From Fretibacter sp964410285 (GTDB lineage Bacteria > Pseudomonadota > Alphaproteobacteria > Caulobacterales > Maricaulaceae): DNA of 64,000 nt. A program made the position numbers and the translations under genes. The stretch lies in NCBI GenBank assembly GCA_964410285.1, contig CAYPFR010000010.1, positions 1-64,000 on the forward strand. Reading direction: 5' to 3'. A model generated the notes under the pieces. That model was not told the origin of the DNA. It ran no database searches and was given only the letters and a program-made list of their open reading frames with translations. Below are positions 49,967 through 60,424 of this stretch, piece by piece (position 1 is the first letter of the stretch; every line of letters begins with the position of its first letter).

Positions 49967-49988
49967 GGTACCTATTTGGTACCTTGAA
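49967..49988. promoter_or_regulatory. Twin GGTACCTA-type repeat upstream of the second integrase
   Basis: GGTACCTATTTGGTACCT lies just upstream of the integrase start at 50016, the counterpart of the GGTGCCTA pair in island 1 with G changed to A in both units. The coordinated change suggests that each integrase has its own cognate site. Confidence 0.5.
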
Positions 49989-50015
49989 TTTGAGTGATGG
50001 ATCTAGGAGCTCGCT

Positions 50016-51149
50016 ATGGCGAAAGGTAAAATTTCATCCCGAACGGTCAATGCCTTCAAGGGCGCTGTTGGAAAAGATATGTGCCTTTGGGATACCGAAG
50101 TCAAAGGTTTTGGACTCAGGGTTCAGCCATCAGGCCGCAGATCTTACATCTACAAATTCAGAACGCCAGACGGGCGTCGTAGAAATAGAAAAATTGGAGA
50201 TCCGGAAACGCTTACTGCTGAGGCGGCGCGCCGTATCGTATTAGGCATGGTATCAGACGCTGCTCTTGGAAAGATGGTAATCGAGGACAAACCAAAGACA
50301 AAAGCGATAACGATGCGAAAGCTATGTGACATGTATTTGGAAGACTATGCTCGGCTGCACAAAAAACCACGCAGTGTCGAAGATGACTCGCGATATATCG
50401 AAAAGGAAATCAAGCCGCTTTTGGGCGCTAAGAACCTCTCCGATATTCGCAGTAAGGACATAGTGAGAATTCACAGCTCAATGAGCGCAAAACCGGTGAA
50501 GGCAAATCGTTTGCTCGCATTGCTTTCAAAGATGTTCAACCTCGCCGAAGAATGGGAGCTGCGAGATGCGAACACGAACCCCACTCAGCACATTCGCAAG
50601 TATAAGGAAACGCCGAGGGAGAGATATCTGACACAGAACGAAATTGTGTCGTTGGAACAGATTTTGTCAAAGGCCCAAAAAGAACACTTGGTGTCTCATT
50701 CTGTTATTCATGCAATCCGAGTTTTATTGATGACAGGTGCGAGACTTCAAGAAGTGCTGACCATGAAGTGGGAATATGTAGATATCAAGAATGGCAAAAT
50801 TAATTTACCGGACTCTAAGTCGGGAAAGAAAACAATTTGGCTGAGTGACAAAGCTCGAGACTATATTGATGCCATTCCTCACAAGCGCGGTAACCCATAC
50901 ATATTTGTCGGTCAAAGAAGCGGTTCGCCTTTGGTAAATTTGCAAAAGCCGTGGAGAAAATTACGTGCAATGGCCGGAATTGAGGATGTGCGAATTCACG
51001 ATTTACGCCACACTTATGCAAGCTTAGCGGTATCACAAAACCTGTCACTTCCGATCGTTGGGAAGCTTCTGGGTCATAAGAGTATTAAGTCCACTGAACG
51101 GTATGCCCATTTATATGACGACGTTATGCGAGACGCGGCTAATTTTTGA
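50016..51149 (+). CDS. Tyrosine recombinase integrase of island 2
   Basis: 377 residues, related to the integrase at 243-1418. It has the same N-terminal arm-binding fold (GFGLRVQPSGRRSYIYKF), core-binding domain and complete catalytic residues: Arg in LMTGARLQEV, HDLRHTYAS, LLGHKS, and Tyr in STERYAHLYDD. The stretch HTYASLAVSQNLSLPIVG is identical in both proteins. It should act on the same tRNA-Thr site. Confidence 0.93.
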   Translation: MAKGKISSRTVNAFKGAVGKDMCLWDTEVKGFGLRVQPSGRRSYIYKFRTPDGRRRNRKIGDPETLTAEAARRIVLGMVSDAALGKMVIEDKPKTKAITMRKLCDMYLEDYARLHKKPRSVEDDSRYIEKEIKPLLGAKNLSDIRSKDIVRIHSSMSAKPVKANRLLALLSKMFNLAEEWELRDANTNPTQHIRKYKETPRERYLTQNEIVSLEQILSKAQKEHLVSHSVIHAIRVLLMTGARLQEVLTMKWEYVDIKNGKINLPDSKSGKKTIWLSDKARDYIDAIPHKRGNPYIFVGQRSGSPLVNLQKPWRKLRAMAGIEDVRIHDLRHTYASLAVSQNLSLPIVGKLLGHKSIKSTERYAHLYDDVMRDAANF

Positions 51150-51233
51150 GAACTTTGATATAAAAATTTAATAATCTTGTTTCGTTTTTTTTATCCATAG
51201 TGCAACCTGTGTTCGTAACCAAACCCTGAGTCT

Positions 51234-54200
51234 GTGGCTGAATTCATGAATCTAGATGAACTATTGAAATCTTACCGCGAAGCGTCACGCACTGAGCGAG
51301 ATAAAGGCACGTATTTTGAGCGCCTGTCTGTTGCGTTTTTAGAAAACGACCCGGTTCAATCCGAGCAGTATGAGGATATCAAAACCTTCAAGGAGTGGGC
51401 TGATTGGTACGGTTGGGGCGGAACCGACACGGGTATAGACCTTGTAGCCAAAATTAAAGACGAAGAGGGCTTCGCTGCGATTCAGTGTAAGTTCTATAAA
51501 GCCGATCACCGTATGGCTAAAGCTGATATAGATAGCTTTATCTCCGCCTCTGCTAAGGAGCCATTTCGCCGCCGTGTTATAATGGATACAACTGAGAAGG
51601 CTTGGAGCCAAAATGCTGAGACCATGCTCAGAGGTCAAAACATTCCGACAATAAGAATTGGGCTGAATGAATTGCGTGAAAGCGCCATCATCTGGAGCGA
51701 GTTTGCGGCTACCGGTGAAGTTAAACTCAATGATAAAAAGACCCTAAGGCCTCACCAAGCGGAGGCTTTGCGCGATGTAAAAGCAGGTCTCTTAGCTGCT
51801 GACCGCGGTAAGATGATAATGGCCTGTGGAACGGGCAAAACTTTCACAAGCCTCAAAATTGCAGAGGACCTGATAGGAGCAGGAAAGACGGTTTTATACT
51901 TAGTCCCTTCTCTGGCCCTAATGGCGCAAACTGTAAGGGAATGGACAACAGATACTGAGACTCCGCTGCGGTCCTTTGCCGTGTGTTCAGACACACAGGT
52001 AGGGAAACGCCGTGTGAGTCAAAATGATGTCGCCGAAATTGATGTGCTTGACCTTGCGTTTCCGGCGACAACAAATGCCGAGTTATTGGCGAATGGTGTA
52101 GCTGCAGATGCACCAGAAAAAATGACAGTCGTGTTTGCGACCTATCAGTCCATTCAAGTGGTCTCAGATGCGCAAAGTATTTACGGCCTAACGGAGTTTG
52201 ACCTTATAATTTGTGATGAAGCTCATCGTACTACAGGAGCTACGTTGGACGGCGATGATGAGTCTAATTTCGTCAAGGTTCACTCCAATGATAATGTAGC
52301 GGGCAAGAAACGCCTCTACATGACCGCGACACCAAGAATTTTTGGTGAAAACGTAAAAAGCAAAGCAAAAGACGTTGATGCGGAACTTGCTTCAATGGAT
52401 AACCCAGAGAAGTATGGAGAAACGCTCTTCTACCGAGGCTTCTCTTGGGCTGTTCAGAATAATTTGCTGACAGATTACAAAGTGATCGTTCTAGCTATGG
52501 ATGAAGGCTTGGTGAGTACGGCTGTTCAAAGGCGTCTTGGCGATGGCGGCAGCGAGCTCATACTAGATGATGCGACTAAAATTATTGGTTGCTACAAAGC
52601 GCTAACAAAAACTGATTTTAAAGCTGACGTTGCCACTGACACAAACCCGATGAAGCGCGGCCTTGCTTTTTGTAAAGATATTAGAAGCTCCAAACTTATT
52701 GAAAAAGAGTTCGCGGATGTTGTCTCTGAATATCTAACCTATGAAGATGAAGTCGGTGATACGCCAATGCTCAATTGCGAGATAGAGCATGTTGACGGAA
52801 CCTTTAACGCGAAAGAGCGCGGACGCCTTTTGGAATGGCTAAAAGCCGAAACATCAGAAGAGACATGTCGCATATTGACGAATGCGCGCTGCCTTTCCGA
52901 AGGCGTGGATGTTCCCGCGCTCGACGCCATAATGTTTTTACATCCTCGTAAAAGCCAGATTGACATTGTTCAATCCGTTGGGCGTGTGATGCGGAAAACA
53001 GATACGAAAAAAATGGGCTATGTCATCCTCCCTGTCGGTGTTCCAGCGGGTGTTGCACCGGAAGACGCGCTTAGAGATAATGAAAAATACAAAGTTGTCT
53101 GGCAAATTCTGAATGCCTTACGCGCTCATGATGACCGCTTTGACGCAACAATCAACAAGGCGTCTCTTGGGCAAGACATTAGTGACCAGATTGAAATTGT
53201 CGGTATCACGAGCCAAGAATTGCAAGCCGTAACAGCGGTTGTTGAGGACCTGCCTGTCAAACCCGCTTCGACTAAGAAATCAAATATCGGATCTGAAGGT
53301 GGCGAAGGTGGAAACAGAGGACCTGCGCAGTTGGAAATGGCGTTTTCCGTCGATGAGTTCTCTCGGGCAATCATGGCGAAAATTGTCAAGAAATGCGGCA
53401 CGCGGGATTACTGGGAAGATTGGGCAAGTAATATTGCTGAAATTGCCAAGAACCATATTACGCGACTAAATGGACTATTAGCAGACTCCGATGGAGACGC
53501 GCGAAAGGCTTTTGACGCATTCGTTGAAGAGCTTCGTGATGATTTGAATGATACAATTAGCGAAGATGACGCCATCGAAATGCTAGCCCAGCATATTATT
53601 ACGCGTCCTGTATTCCAGGTCTTATTTGAAGGTCATCAATTCACCAGTGAAAACCCTGTATCTCGCGCCATGCAAAAGGTCTTGGATGTCTTAAATGAGG
53701 CTAATCTGGATAAAGAATCAAAAGACCTTGTGAAGTTTTATGCCAGTGTTCAATTGCGTGCCCAAGGGATCACTGAGCCGCAAGCCAAACAGCGACTAAT
53801 TGTTGAGCTATATGATAAGTTTTTCAGAAACGCTTTCCCGCAAACAACAGAAAAACTTGGCATCGTTTACACGCCTGTCGAAATCGTCGACTTTATTATC
53901 CATTCTGTGAATGAAGTCTTACAGGAAAATTTTGGGCAGACATTAGGCTCCAAAGGCGTTCACATTATTGACCCATTTACCGGTACAGGCACTTTCATTA
54001 CGCGTCTCCTCCAATCGGGTCTGATTAAACCTGAGGAGATGGAACATAAATTCCGTAATGAAATTCACGCCAATGAAATTGTACTGCTTGCCTACTATAT
54101 AGCGGCCATCAATATTGAGGCAGTGTATCACGGTATGATGGGGGGAGATTACGTTCCATTCGAGGGTATCTGCCTGACCGATACATTTCAAATGTATGAG

Positions 54201-56132
54201 AAAGATGATTTAATTTCGCATTATATGCCTGATAACTCGGAAAGACGTAAGCGACAGAAAGCCCAAGATATTAAAGTTATCGTTGGAAACCCTCCATATT
54301 CGGCGGGACAAAAGAGTGAGAACGACAATGCGGCTAACGTTGAGTATCCAACTTTAGATCGAAAAATTCGAGAAACATTTGTAGCAAATTCAAATGCACG
54401 ATTGTCAAAGTCAAATTACGATTCTTATAAGCGCGCAATTAGATGGGCTAGCGATAGAATAGGCACCTCAGGCGTAGTCGCTTATGTTACGAATGCGAGT
54501 TGGGTAGAGGGGCGTTCGGATGACGGTATTCGAAAAGTACTAGCCGATGAATTTTCTGATTTATACATTTTTCATCTGAGAGGCGATGCCAGGACTTCTG
54601 GTGAGCGAAGAAAAAAAGAAAAAGGAAACGTCTTTGGCGCAGGTACTCGCACACCAGTAGCTATTATGGTTCTTGTAAAAAATCCAAACTCCAAAAAGAA
54701 TGGGAATATATTGTTTCATGATATTGGTGATTACTTGGATGAAAAACAAAAATTAAAATATATAGAACAGACGCATAGTATATCTGGGATATCAAAGGCC
54801 AATGACTGGTTGCCAATAAATCCTGACAATCACGGAGATTGGTTAGATCAACGCGATGACTCTTTTGCGGTTCATATTGCGATTGGTGATAAAAGCGGAA
54901 AAGAAACCTTAAAAGTATTTGATACTTATTCTCAGGGTGTTTTAACGTCGCGTGATTGGTGGTGCGTAAATTCATCTAAAAATGTACTAACTAAATCTGT
55001 CGAACTTACTTGCGATACATTTAATTCGGAACTGAATAGATATTCGATAGAAGACAAACCAGTGTTTGAGAATGCAAAGCAGAGAGAAGCATTTATTGAC
55101 GGTTTTGTTAAAAATGATGAAACTAAAATCAGTTGGTCTGGTAATCTAAAGAAAGCTATTGCACGAGGAAAGGAAATTGAAGTTTCTCAAGGTAGCACTG
55201 AGGTGTCCACCTACCGTCCGTTTACTAAACAATGGTTGCATTTTAATCGGAAGTTGAATGAACGAGTTTATCAGCTCGATAGGATATACCCTGCAGGTCA
55301 TCCTGGAAATATTTCTTTCTCCATATCAGGTGTGGGAGCCAAATCGTTCTCATGCCTAATGACGAAAGATATTCCTTCCTATGACATGGTTGTAAAGGGT
55401 CAAACCTTTGCCCTGGAAAACTTTCAAGCTAAAGATGAAAAATCTAGTGAAGACCTTTTTCAGTCAGATAAAGAGGAATTTACGCGCAGCGATGGCATTA
55501 CCAATGCTGGGTTAGAATATTTTAGAAAAAAGTACCCCGGAGAGGAGATTACTAAAGAAGATATTTTTTATTATATCTATGGGATTTTACACTCTACGGA
55601 TTACCGCGAACGATATGCGGATAATTTGTCCAAGGAACTTCCTAGAATTCCTAGCGTGAAAAAAGCAAAAGATTTCTGGACTTTCTGCCAAGCAGGACGA
55701 ACTTTAGGCGACTTACACGTAAATTACGAAAGTGCAGACCCTTACCAAGTCACTATTAAACAAGGCGATTTACGTACAGCGGTCATTGATGATCCCAAGG
55801 TGTTTTATCGCGTCAAAAAATGGGCCTTCGGAAAAGCGGGCAAAGAAAAAGACAAAAGCACTGTCATCTATAACTCCAACATCACAATGGAAAACATCCC
55901 GCTTGAGGCCTATGATTATATCGTAAATGGCAAACCAGCGCTTGAATGGGTTATGGAACGCCAAGTCGTCAAGACCGACAAAAAAAGTGGTATTGTCAAT
56001 GATGCCAATGACTACGCTAACGAAACCATGGATAATCCAGCCTATCCGCTAGAGCTTTTTCAGCGCGTCATCACCGTCAGCTTAGAAACAATGAAAATTG
56101 TTCGCAGCCTTCCCAAATTGGATATTGACTAA
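51234..56132 (+). CDS. Type ISP restriction-modification enzyme (LlaGI/LlaBIII-like)
   Basis: One 1632-residue chain that restricts and modifies. In order: an Mrr-like nuclease with GGTDTGIDLVAKI and FAAIQCKFYKA (D and QxK); an SF2 translocase with Walker A MACGTGKTFTS, DEAH box LIICDEAHRT, MTATPRIF and QSVGRVMRK; an N6-adenine methyltransferase with DPFTGTGTFITR and GNPPYSAGQ; and a C-terminal target-recognition region. The size and order match LlaGI-type enzymes. The start is GTG 51234 (ATG 51246 possible). Its TAA overlaps the next ATG (TAATG). Confidence 0.93.
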   Translation: MAEFMNLDELLKSYREASRTERDKGTYFERLSVAFLENDPVQSEQYEDIKTFKEWADWYGWGGTDTGIDLVAKIKDEEGFAAIQCKFYKADHRMAKADIDSFISASAKEPFRRRVIMDTTEKAWSQNAETMLRGQNIPTIRIGLNELRESAIIWSEFAATGEVKLNDKKTLRPHQAEALRDVKAGLLAADRGKMIMACGTGKTFTSLKIAEDLIGAGKTVLYLVPSLALMAQTVREWTTDTETPLRSFAVCSDTQVGKRRVSQNDVAEIDVLDLAFPATTNAELLANGVAADAPEKMTVVFATYQSIQVVSDAQSIYGLTEFDLIICDEAHRTTGATLDGDDESNFVKVHSNDNVAGKKRLYMTATPRIFGENVKSKAKDVDAELASMDNPEKYGETLFYRGFSWAVQNNLLTDYKVIVLAMDEGLVSTAVQRRLGDGGSELILDDATKIIGCYKALTKTDFKADVATDTNPMKRGLAFCKDIRSSKLIEKEFADVVSEYLTYEDEVGDTPMLNCEIEHVDGTFNAKERGRLLEWLKAETSEETCRILTNARCLSEGVDVPALDAIMFLHPRKSQIDIVQSVGRVMRKTDTKKMGYVILPVGVPAGVAPEDALRDNEKYKVVWQILNALRAHDDRFDATINKASLGQDISDQIEIVGITSQELQAVTAVVEDLPVKPASTKKSNIGSEGGEGGNRGPAQLEMAFSVDEFSRAIMAKIVKKCGTRDYWEDWASNIAEIAKNHITRLNGLLADSDGDARKAFDAFVEELRDDLNDTISEDDAIEMLAQHIITRPVFQVLFEGHQFTSENPVSRAMQKVLDVLNEANLDKESKDLVKFYASVQLRAQGITEPQAKQRLIVELYDKFFRNAFPQTTEKLGIVYTPVEIVDFIIHSVNEVLQENFGQTLGSKGVHIIDPFTGTGTFITRLLQSGLIKPEEMEHKFRNEIHANEIVLLAYYIAAINIEAVYHGMMGGDYVPFEGICLTDTFQMYEKDDLISHYMPDNSERRKRQKAQDIKVIVGNPPYSAGQKSENDNAANVEYPTLDRKIRETFVANSNARLSKSNYDSYKRAIRWASDRIGTSGVVAYVTNASWVEGRSDDGIRKVLADEFSDLYIFHLRGDARTSGERRKKEKGNVFGAGTRTPVAIMVLVKNPNSKKNGNILFHDIGDYLDEKQKLKYIEQTHSISGISKANDWLPINPDNHGDWLDQRDDSFAVHIAIGDKSGKETLKVFDTYSQGVLTSRDWWCVNSSKNVLTKSVELTCDTFNSELNRYSIEDKPVFENAKQREAFIDGFVKNDETKISWSGNLKKAIARGKEIEVSQGSTEVSTYRPFTKQWLHFNRKLNERVYQLDRIYPAGHPGNISFSISGVGAKSFSCLMTKDIPSYDMVVKGQTFALENFQAKDEKSSEDLFQSDKEEFTRSDGITNAGLEYFRKKYPGEEITKEDIFYYIYGILHSTDYRERYADNLSKELPRIPSVKKAKDFWTFCQAGRTLGDLHVNYESADPYQVTIKQGDLRTAVIDDPKVFYRVKKWAFGKAGKEKDKSTVIYNSNITMENIPLEAYDYIVNGKPALEWVMERQVVKTDKKSGIVNDANDYANETMDNPAYPLELFQRVITVSLETMKIVRSLPKLDID

Positions 56133-56881
56133 TGAGCGGTGTGATATTGGGCAAGGGTCTCGATCGGGATTTGAAGGTTTATCGAATTGTTCCGCGAAAA
56201 TACTTTGATGATCTTTTTGTGAACAAGAAGAACGTACTTGTGCGGCCAAAGCTTTGGGGGGACCCCTATGAGAATGTTGCCCTCACGTCCAAAATAAGTG
56301 TAGGCAATGAAGTAGCTGATTTTGGTTTTGCCGATGATATTTATGGTCAGTGTTGGAGTCTCCACACCTCTTCGGACGCTATGTGGCAAGTGTTCTCTCA
56401 AGGAACTGACAGAACTGACGGAATTCGGATTCGTTCAACTGTCGGTCAACTAATAGACTCTCTAGCTGCCTCCTATCCACTTCCTCAAATGTCGTGTTTT
56501 ATCGGTAAGGTTCGATATGTAACTGATCAAGAATTGCGGAGTTTTGCAGCCAATCATTTCAAGAGTGGCCTCGATGACCAAGGTCATAAAATAGCCGAAA
56601 CATTTTTGGTGAAACGCAATGCCTTCAAACATGAGCGCGAAGTGCGATTGATTTTTAATTCCCCGGTTGGGACGCTTCCTAATGAAAACTTATATCGATA
56701 CGATTTTGACCCTTATTCGATGATTGACCAAATCATGCTCCATCCAAAAATTGACAAAACTGAAGCAGATACACTGAAGAAAGTTATCAAAGATTACTAC
56801 GGTTGGAATGGGCATATCAAACAATCCAACCTGTATCGGCGAACGCAAAAATTTGTATTTCCGATTGGCTTAGGCTCATGA
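56132..56881 (+). CDS. DUF2971 protein
   Basis: 249 residues of DUF2971: VYRIVPRKYFDDLFVNK, PKLWGDPYEN, QCWSLHTSSDAMWQVFSQGT, and FLVKRNAFKHEREVRLIF are the family landmarks. The family is common in defence islands; its biochemical role is not established. It is coupled at both ends: TAATG with the upstream enzyme gene and ATGA with the helicase gene. Confidence 0.9.
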   Translation: MSGVILGKGLDRDLKVYRIVPRKYFDDLFVNKKNVLVRPKLWGDPYENVALTSKISVGNEVADFGFADDIYGQCWSLHTSSDAMWQVFSQGTDRTDGIRIRSTVGQLIDSLAASYPLPQMSCFIGKVRYVTDQELRSFAANHFKSGLDDQGHKIAETFLVKRNAFKHEREVRLIFNSPVGTLPNENLYRYDFDPYSMIDQIMLHPKIDKTEADTLKKVIKDYYGWNGHIKQSNLYRRTQKFVFPIGLGS

Positions 56882-59800
56882 CCTCTAGGCCTTACCTAAG
56901 CCTCGGAATTGTTGATCTTGAAAAGCGTTTTGACCAAGAGCGAGATGACGCTGATTTCTTGAATAGATTACTGCATGAGCTAGATCACCGAACAACACAG
57001 CGAGCGAAAAAATTAAGGGCTCGTGCTGTCCAAGCGCAAGGCGTTGCGCCGAAGCAAAAGCAAGAGCGGAAAGAAACGTCTCCGCCCAGTGCACGTGAAA
57101 CAGCAACGCCAAATGTTTCGCCTAGGCACCGCACGCCTAAGCCCGAAGCTCTAGCCCCTGAGCCAGTTATAAATACGGCGCCCATGCCAACTTTTACACG
57201 TGCAGAAACAGATATTGAAGGCCTGTCTGAGCCAGAACGAGTCCTTTCGTCTTGGATAGCTTTAGAAGTCCTCTCTCCTCAAAGCTTTAGAAAGCCCGAA
57301 GATTTAGTTGCTGGCGATAAATACCGGATAGCAAATATATCGCGCGGAGCTCTGCCGTGGGAAAATGGCGGTGAACGATCTCGTAAGAACTACCGCATGT
57401 ACTATCAGATCGTTCTAGGCACAGTTCAGATGCCGCCCTCAATTGAAGGTTTGCTTAAGGTCTATACGGATACGCGGAATGAACGGCCCCAAGCTCGTGG
57501 CGAAAGCGTTATAGCGACAGTGATAGTTGATAAAGATGGCAAGCCTAGTTGCGCGCTTGATAAAGACGGCAGACCCATTCTTGATACTATGGTCAATATC
57601 TCAAGCTTCGCATGGGGTCTGCCGATTGCTATGGCTGGAGATCTGAAGTCACTTGGAAATTGGTCTCAAATTGAGGGTCAACTTCACTCAGCATTGGCTT
57701 CTCGGCTCTGGCGTGTCGATGATGAAGGTGAACCTATTCCACTTTCCTCGATTGACATTTCAACNNNNNNNNNNATGAATGGCTCATCAAAGAATTAAAT
57801 CTTTCACAGGCACTCTGTGACAAACCTGCGATAGCCTTGCGGACTTATCAGTATTTTAAAAATGAAGGTCCTCCCGAAACACTCTTGTTGAACTCATTTT
57901 ACTTGGATGACCTTTCCAAGGCAAAGACCATGTTTGCTGACGGCGATGCTCCTGAAAACTTACGTCGTTATCTTGCTGATATTGTACCAGAAGAACGCTT
58001 TGAATTATTACGAGATGAGGAAGCATTGAGTAGGGCTTTGCATCCCTCTAAAATGCCTCTCGGGTCGTGGCCGGCGCAAGGTAGGCATTCATTGGTGACT
58101 TTACAGCAAGCCGCCGTGAATTTGACCTCTAATGATTTAAAGTCTGGAGGAATTTTAGCGGTAAATGGACCGCCCGGGACCGGTAAAACAACCCTCCTGC
58201 GAGATGTTGTTGCTAATGTTGTCACTGAACGCGCTCGTATTATGGCAACTTATCATGATCCCGAAGACGCTTTCACGAATAGCAAAGAACGCTTGAAACG
58301 GGGGAACGCTTTTCTATGGATGTATAAGCTAGATGAAAAGTTACGGGGCTTTGAAATGGTTGTAGCCTCATCCAATAATAAAGCTGTTGAAAATGTTAGC
58401 GCCGAGCTCCCTAGCATTGATTCAGTTGCGAAAGACTCTTTTCAAAACGGCTATTTTAAAACGATTTCTGATGGCCTTTTAGAGCGTGAAACATGGGGCA
58501 TGATTGCAGCCGTTCTGGGAAACTCATCAAACCGCTGGAAGTTTTCACAGAAGTTCTGGTGGGATGAAGATACAGGCCTATCAAATTACTTAAGGCATGC
58601 CAGTGGCTCAAAACCCATGGTGACAATTACAGATGAAAAAGGTGATGAACAAAAACGTCCACCAGTAATTGTCGTCAAAGAGAACCCACCCTCAGAAAAA
58701 TCTGAAGCCAATAGACGATGGTTGAAGGCGAAGAGAAAATTCAAAGAAATTGAAGTGCAAACAGAGTTGCTTCTGAAAAAAGTTTCCTATGTGGCAGATT
58801 TGCCTAAGTCACTGCTCGCTGCCGAAAATGAATTGAATTTACTTTCGCAAAACTTAGAGTCCGAAACTAATAAATTAAAGTCTCTGCAATCCGCATTACA
58901 GGAGAACCGGAATCATCTTGAGCGTGCTCAAAAAGATATCGCTGAGGTGTCAGTCAAGATTGAAGAACAGAACCGTTCGAAACCCAATATTCTAAGTCGT
59001 ATATTTTCGAGCAAGAAATATGGTCAATGGCAATCCGAATTTACTCAATGCAATCAAATCTTGGAACGGCATAAAGGGCGCATGCATGCTTTAGGCGCCG
59101 AAAATGGCGAGCTCAGTAAAAGTGTCAGTCATTGCGAATTACATTTAGCATCTTCAAAAAGTGCGCTGCACGGTAAAACTTCCGAGATTCGAAAATTGAA
59201 TACGGAGCTTGCTGAGTTTAAAGCTAATTATTCCGGGCAATTTATCGATGAAGAGTTCTTTAAGTTAGAATACGAAAAACGCCAGCTTGCAGCGCCGTGG
59301 CTTGATAAGATCGCTGCTAAGGCTCGTCAGGATATGTTCGAAGTCTCTATGGAATTACATCGCGCTTTTATTGATGCCGCAGCAAAGCCCCTTCGCCACA
59401 ATATAGGTCTCATACTCGATTCTTATGGCACACGAAGTTTTGGCACTCCTGAACGGGATGCTCTTATTCCATATATGTGGTCGAGCCTTTTTCTTGTTGT
59501 TCCCGTTATTTCAACGACCTTCGCGTCAGTTTCCAGGATGTTTTCAGGGATAGGAAAGGACGCGCTCGGTTGGCTGCTTATTGATGAGGCGGGACAAGCT
59601 TTGCCCCAAGCGGCCGTCGGAGCTATAATGCGATGCAGCAGAGCCGTCGTTGTTGGTGATCCGATGCAGATTGAACCTGTTGTGATGCTACCTGACCACC
59701 TTACCGACGCTATTTGCCGAGAATTCAAAATTGATGAAACTGTTTACAATGCGCCGGCCGGGTCTGCACAAACCTTGGCCGACAGTGCGACAGACCATTA

Positions 59801-60413
59801 CGCATCATTTGAAACAAAGCTTGGATCCCGAGATGTGGGTGTCCCATTGCTGGTGCATCGTCGGTGCGAAAACCCTATGTTTGGAGTTTCCAACGACGTC
59901 GCATATGAAAACCTTATGGTTCAGGCGAAAGCTGCGAGACACTCACCTATCAAGAGTGCTTTAGGTGATTCTAGGTGGATCGATGTGTCCGGCGCAGGAC
60001 AAGACAAATGGTGTGCTGCGGAGGGCAAAGTTGTTTTACAGCTTTTAAGAGATTTAAAAAAATCAGGGGCGGACCCAGACCTATACGTCGTTACCCCATT
60101 TGTCATTGTGCAGGATAGGTTACGCGACTTAATTCGCAAAAGTGGCTTATTAGATGGCTGGGTCGAAACGCCTAATAGATGGCCATATGAGCGTATCGGA
60201 ACGGTTCATACCGTTCAAGGTCGTGAAGCGGAAGCCGTTATATTTGTATTGGGAGCACCAGACGCCAGCCAGACAGGGGCGCGCAATTGGGCAGGTGGCA
60301 GGCCCAATTTATTAAATGTCGCCGTATCCCGCGCGAAAGAGTGTATTTACGTGGTGGGCAATAAGTCACTTTGGTCGAAGGCGGGCGTATTCGAACGACT
60401 CACAAAACTATAA
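56878..60413 (+). CDS. Large SF1 helicase (Upf1/DNA2-like), interrupted by an assembly gap
   Basis: An N-terminal domain of about 295 residues that I do not recognise (YLSLGIVDLEKRFDQERDDA; ISRGALPWENGGERSRKNYR) runs into a 10-N gap at 57765-57774. Behind the gap the frame is open from EWLIKELNLSQALCDK onwards and leads into the helicase: Walker A AVNGPPGTGKTTLLRD, a long coiled-coil insertion, DEAG-type Walker B LLIDEAGQALPQAA, and the C-terminal motifs VHTVQGREAEAVIF and LLNVAVSRAKECIYVVG. The two sides are out of phase by the nominal gap length, so the true gap is probably not 10 bases. I treat it as one gene. Confidence 0.75.
57765..57774. other. Assembly gap of ten N
   Basis: Ten undetermined bases inside the helicase gene. 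The upstream frame starts codons at 56878+3n and the downstream frame at 57777+3n, which do not agree across exactly ten bases. The number is probably a placeholder. Confidence 0.98.
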
Positions 60414-60424
60414 AGGTTGAAGAA

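Noticed and set aside
57837..60413. Separate helicase gene starting at TTG 57837
   Set aside because: The same frame is open back to the N gap at 57777 with protein-like sequence, so this is the continuation of the gene at 56878.
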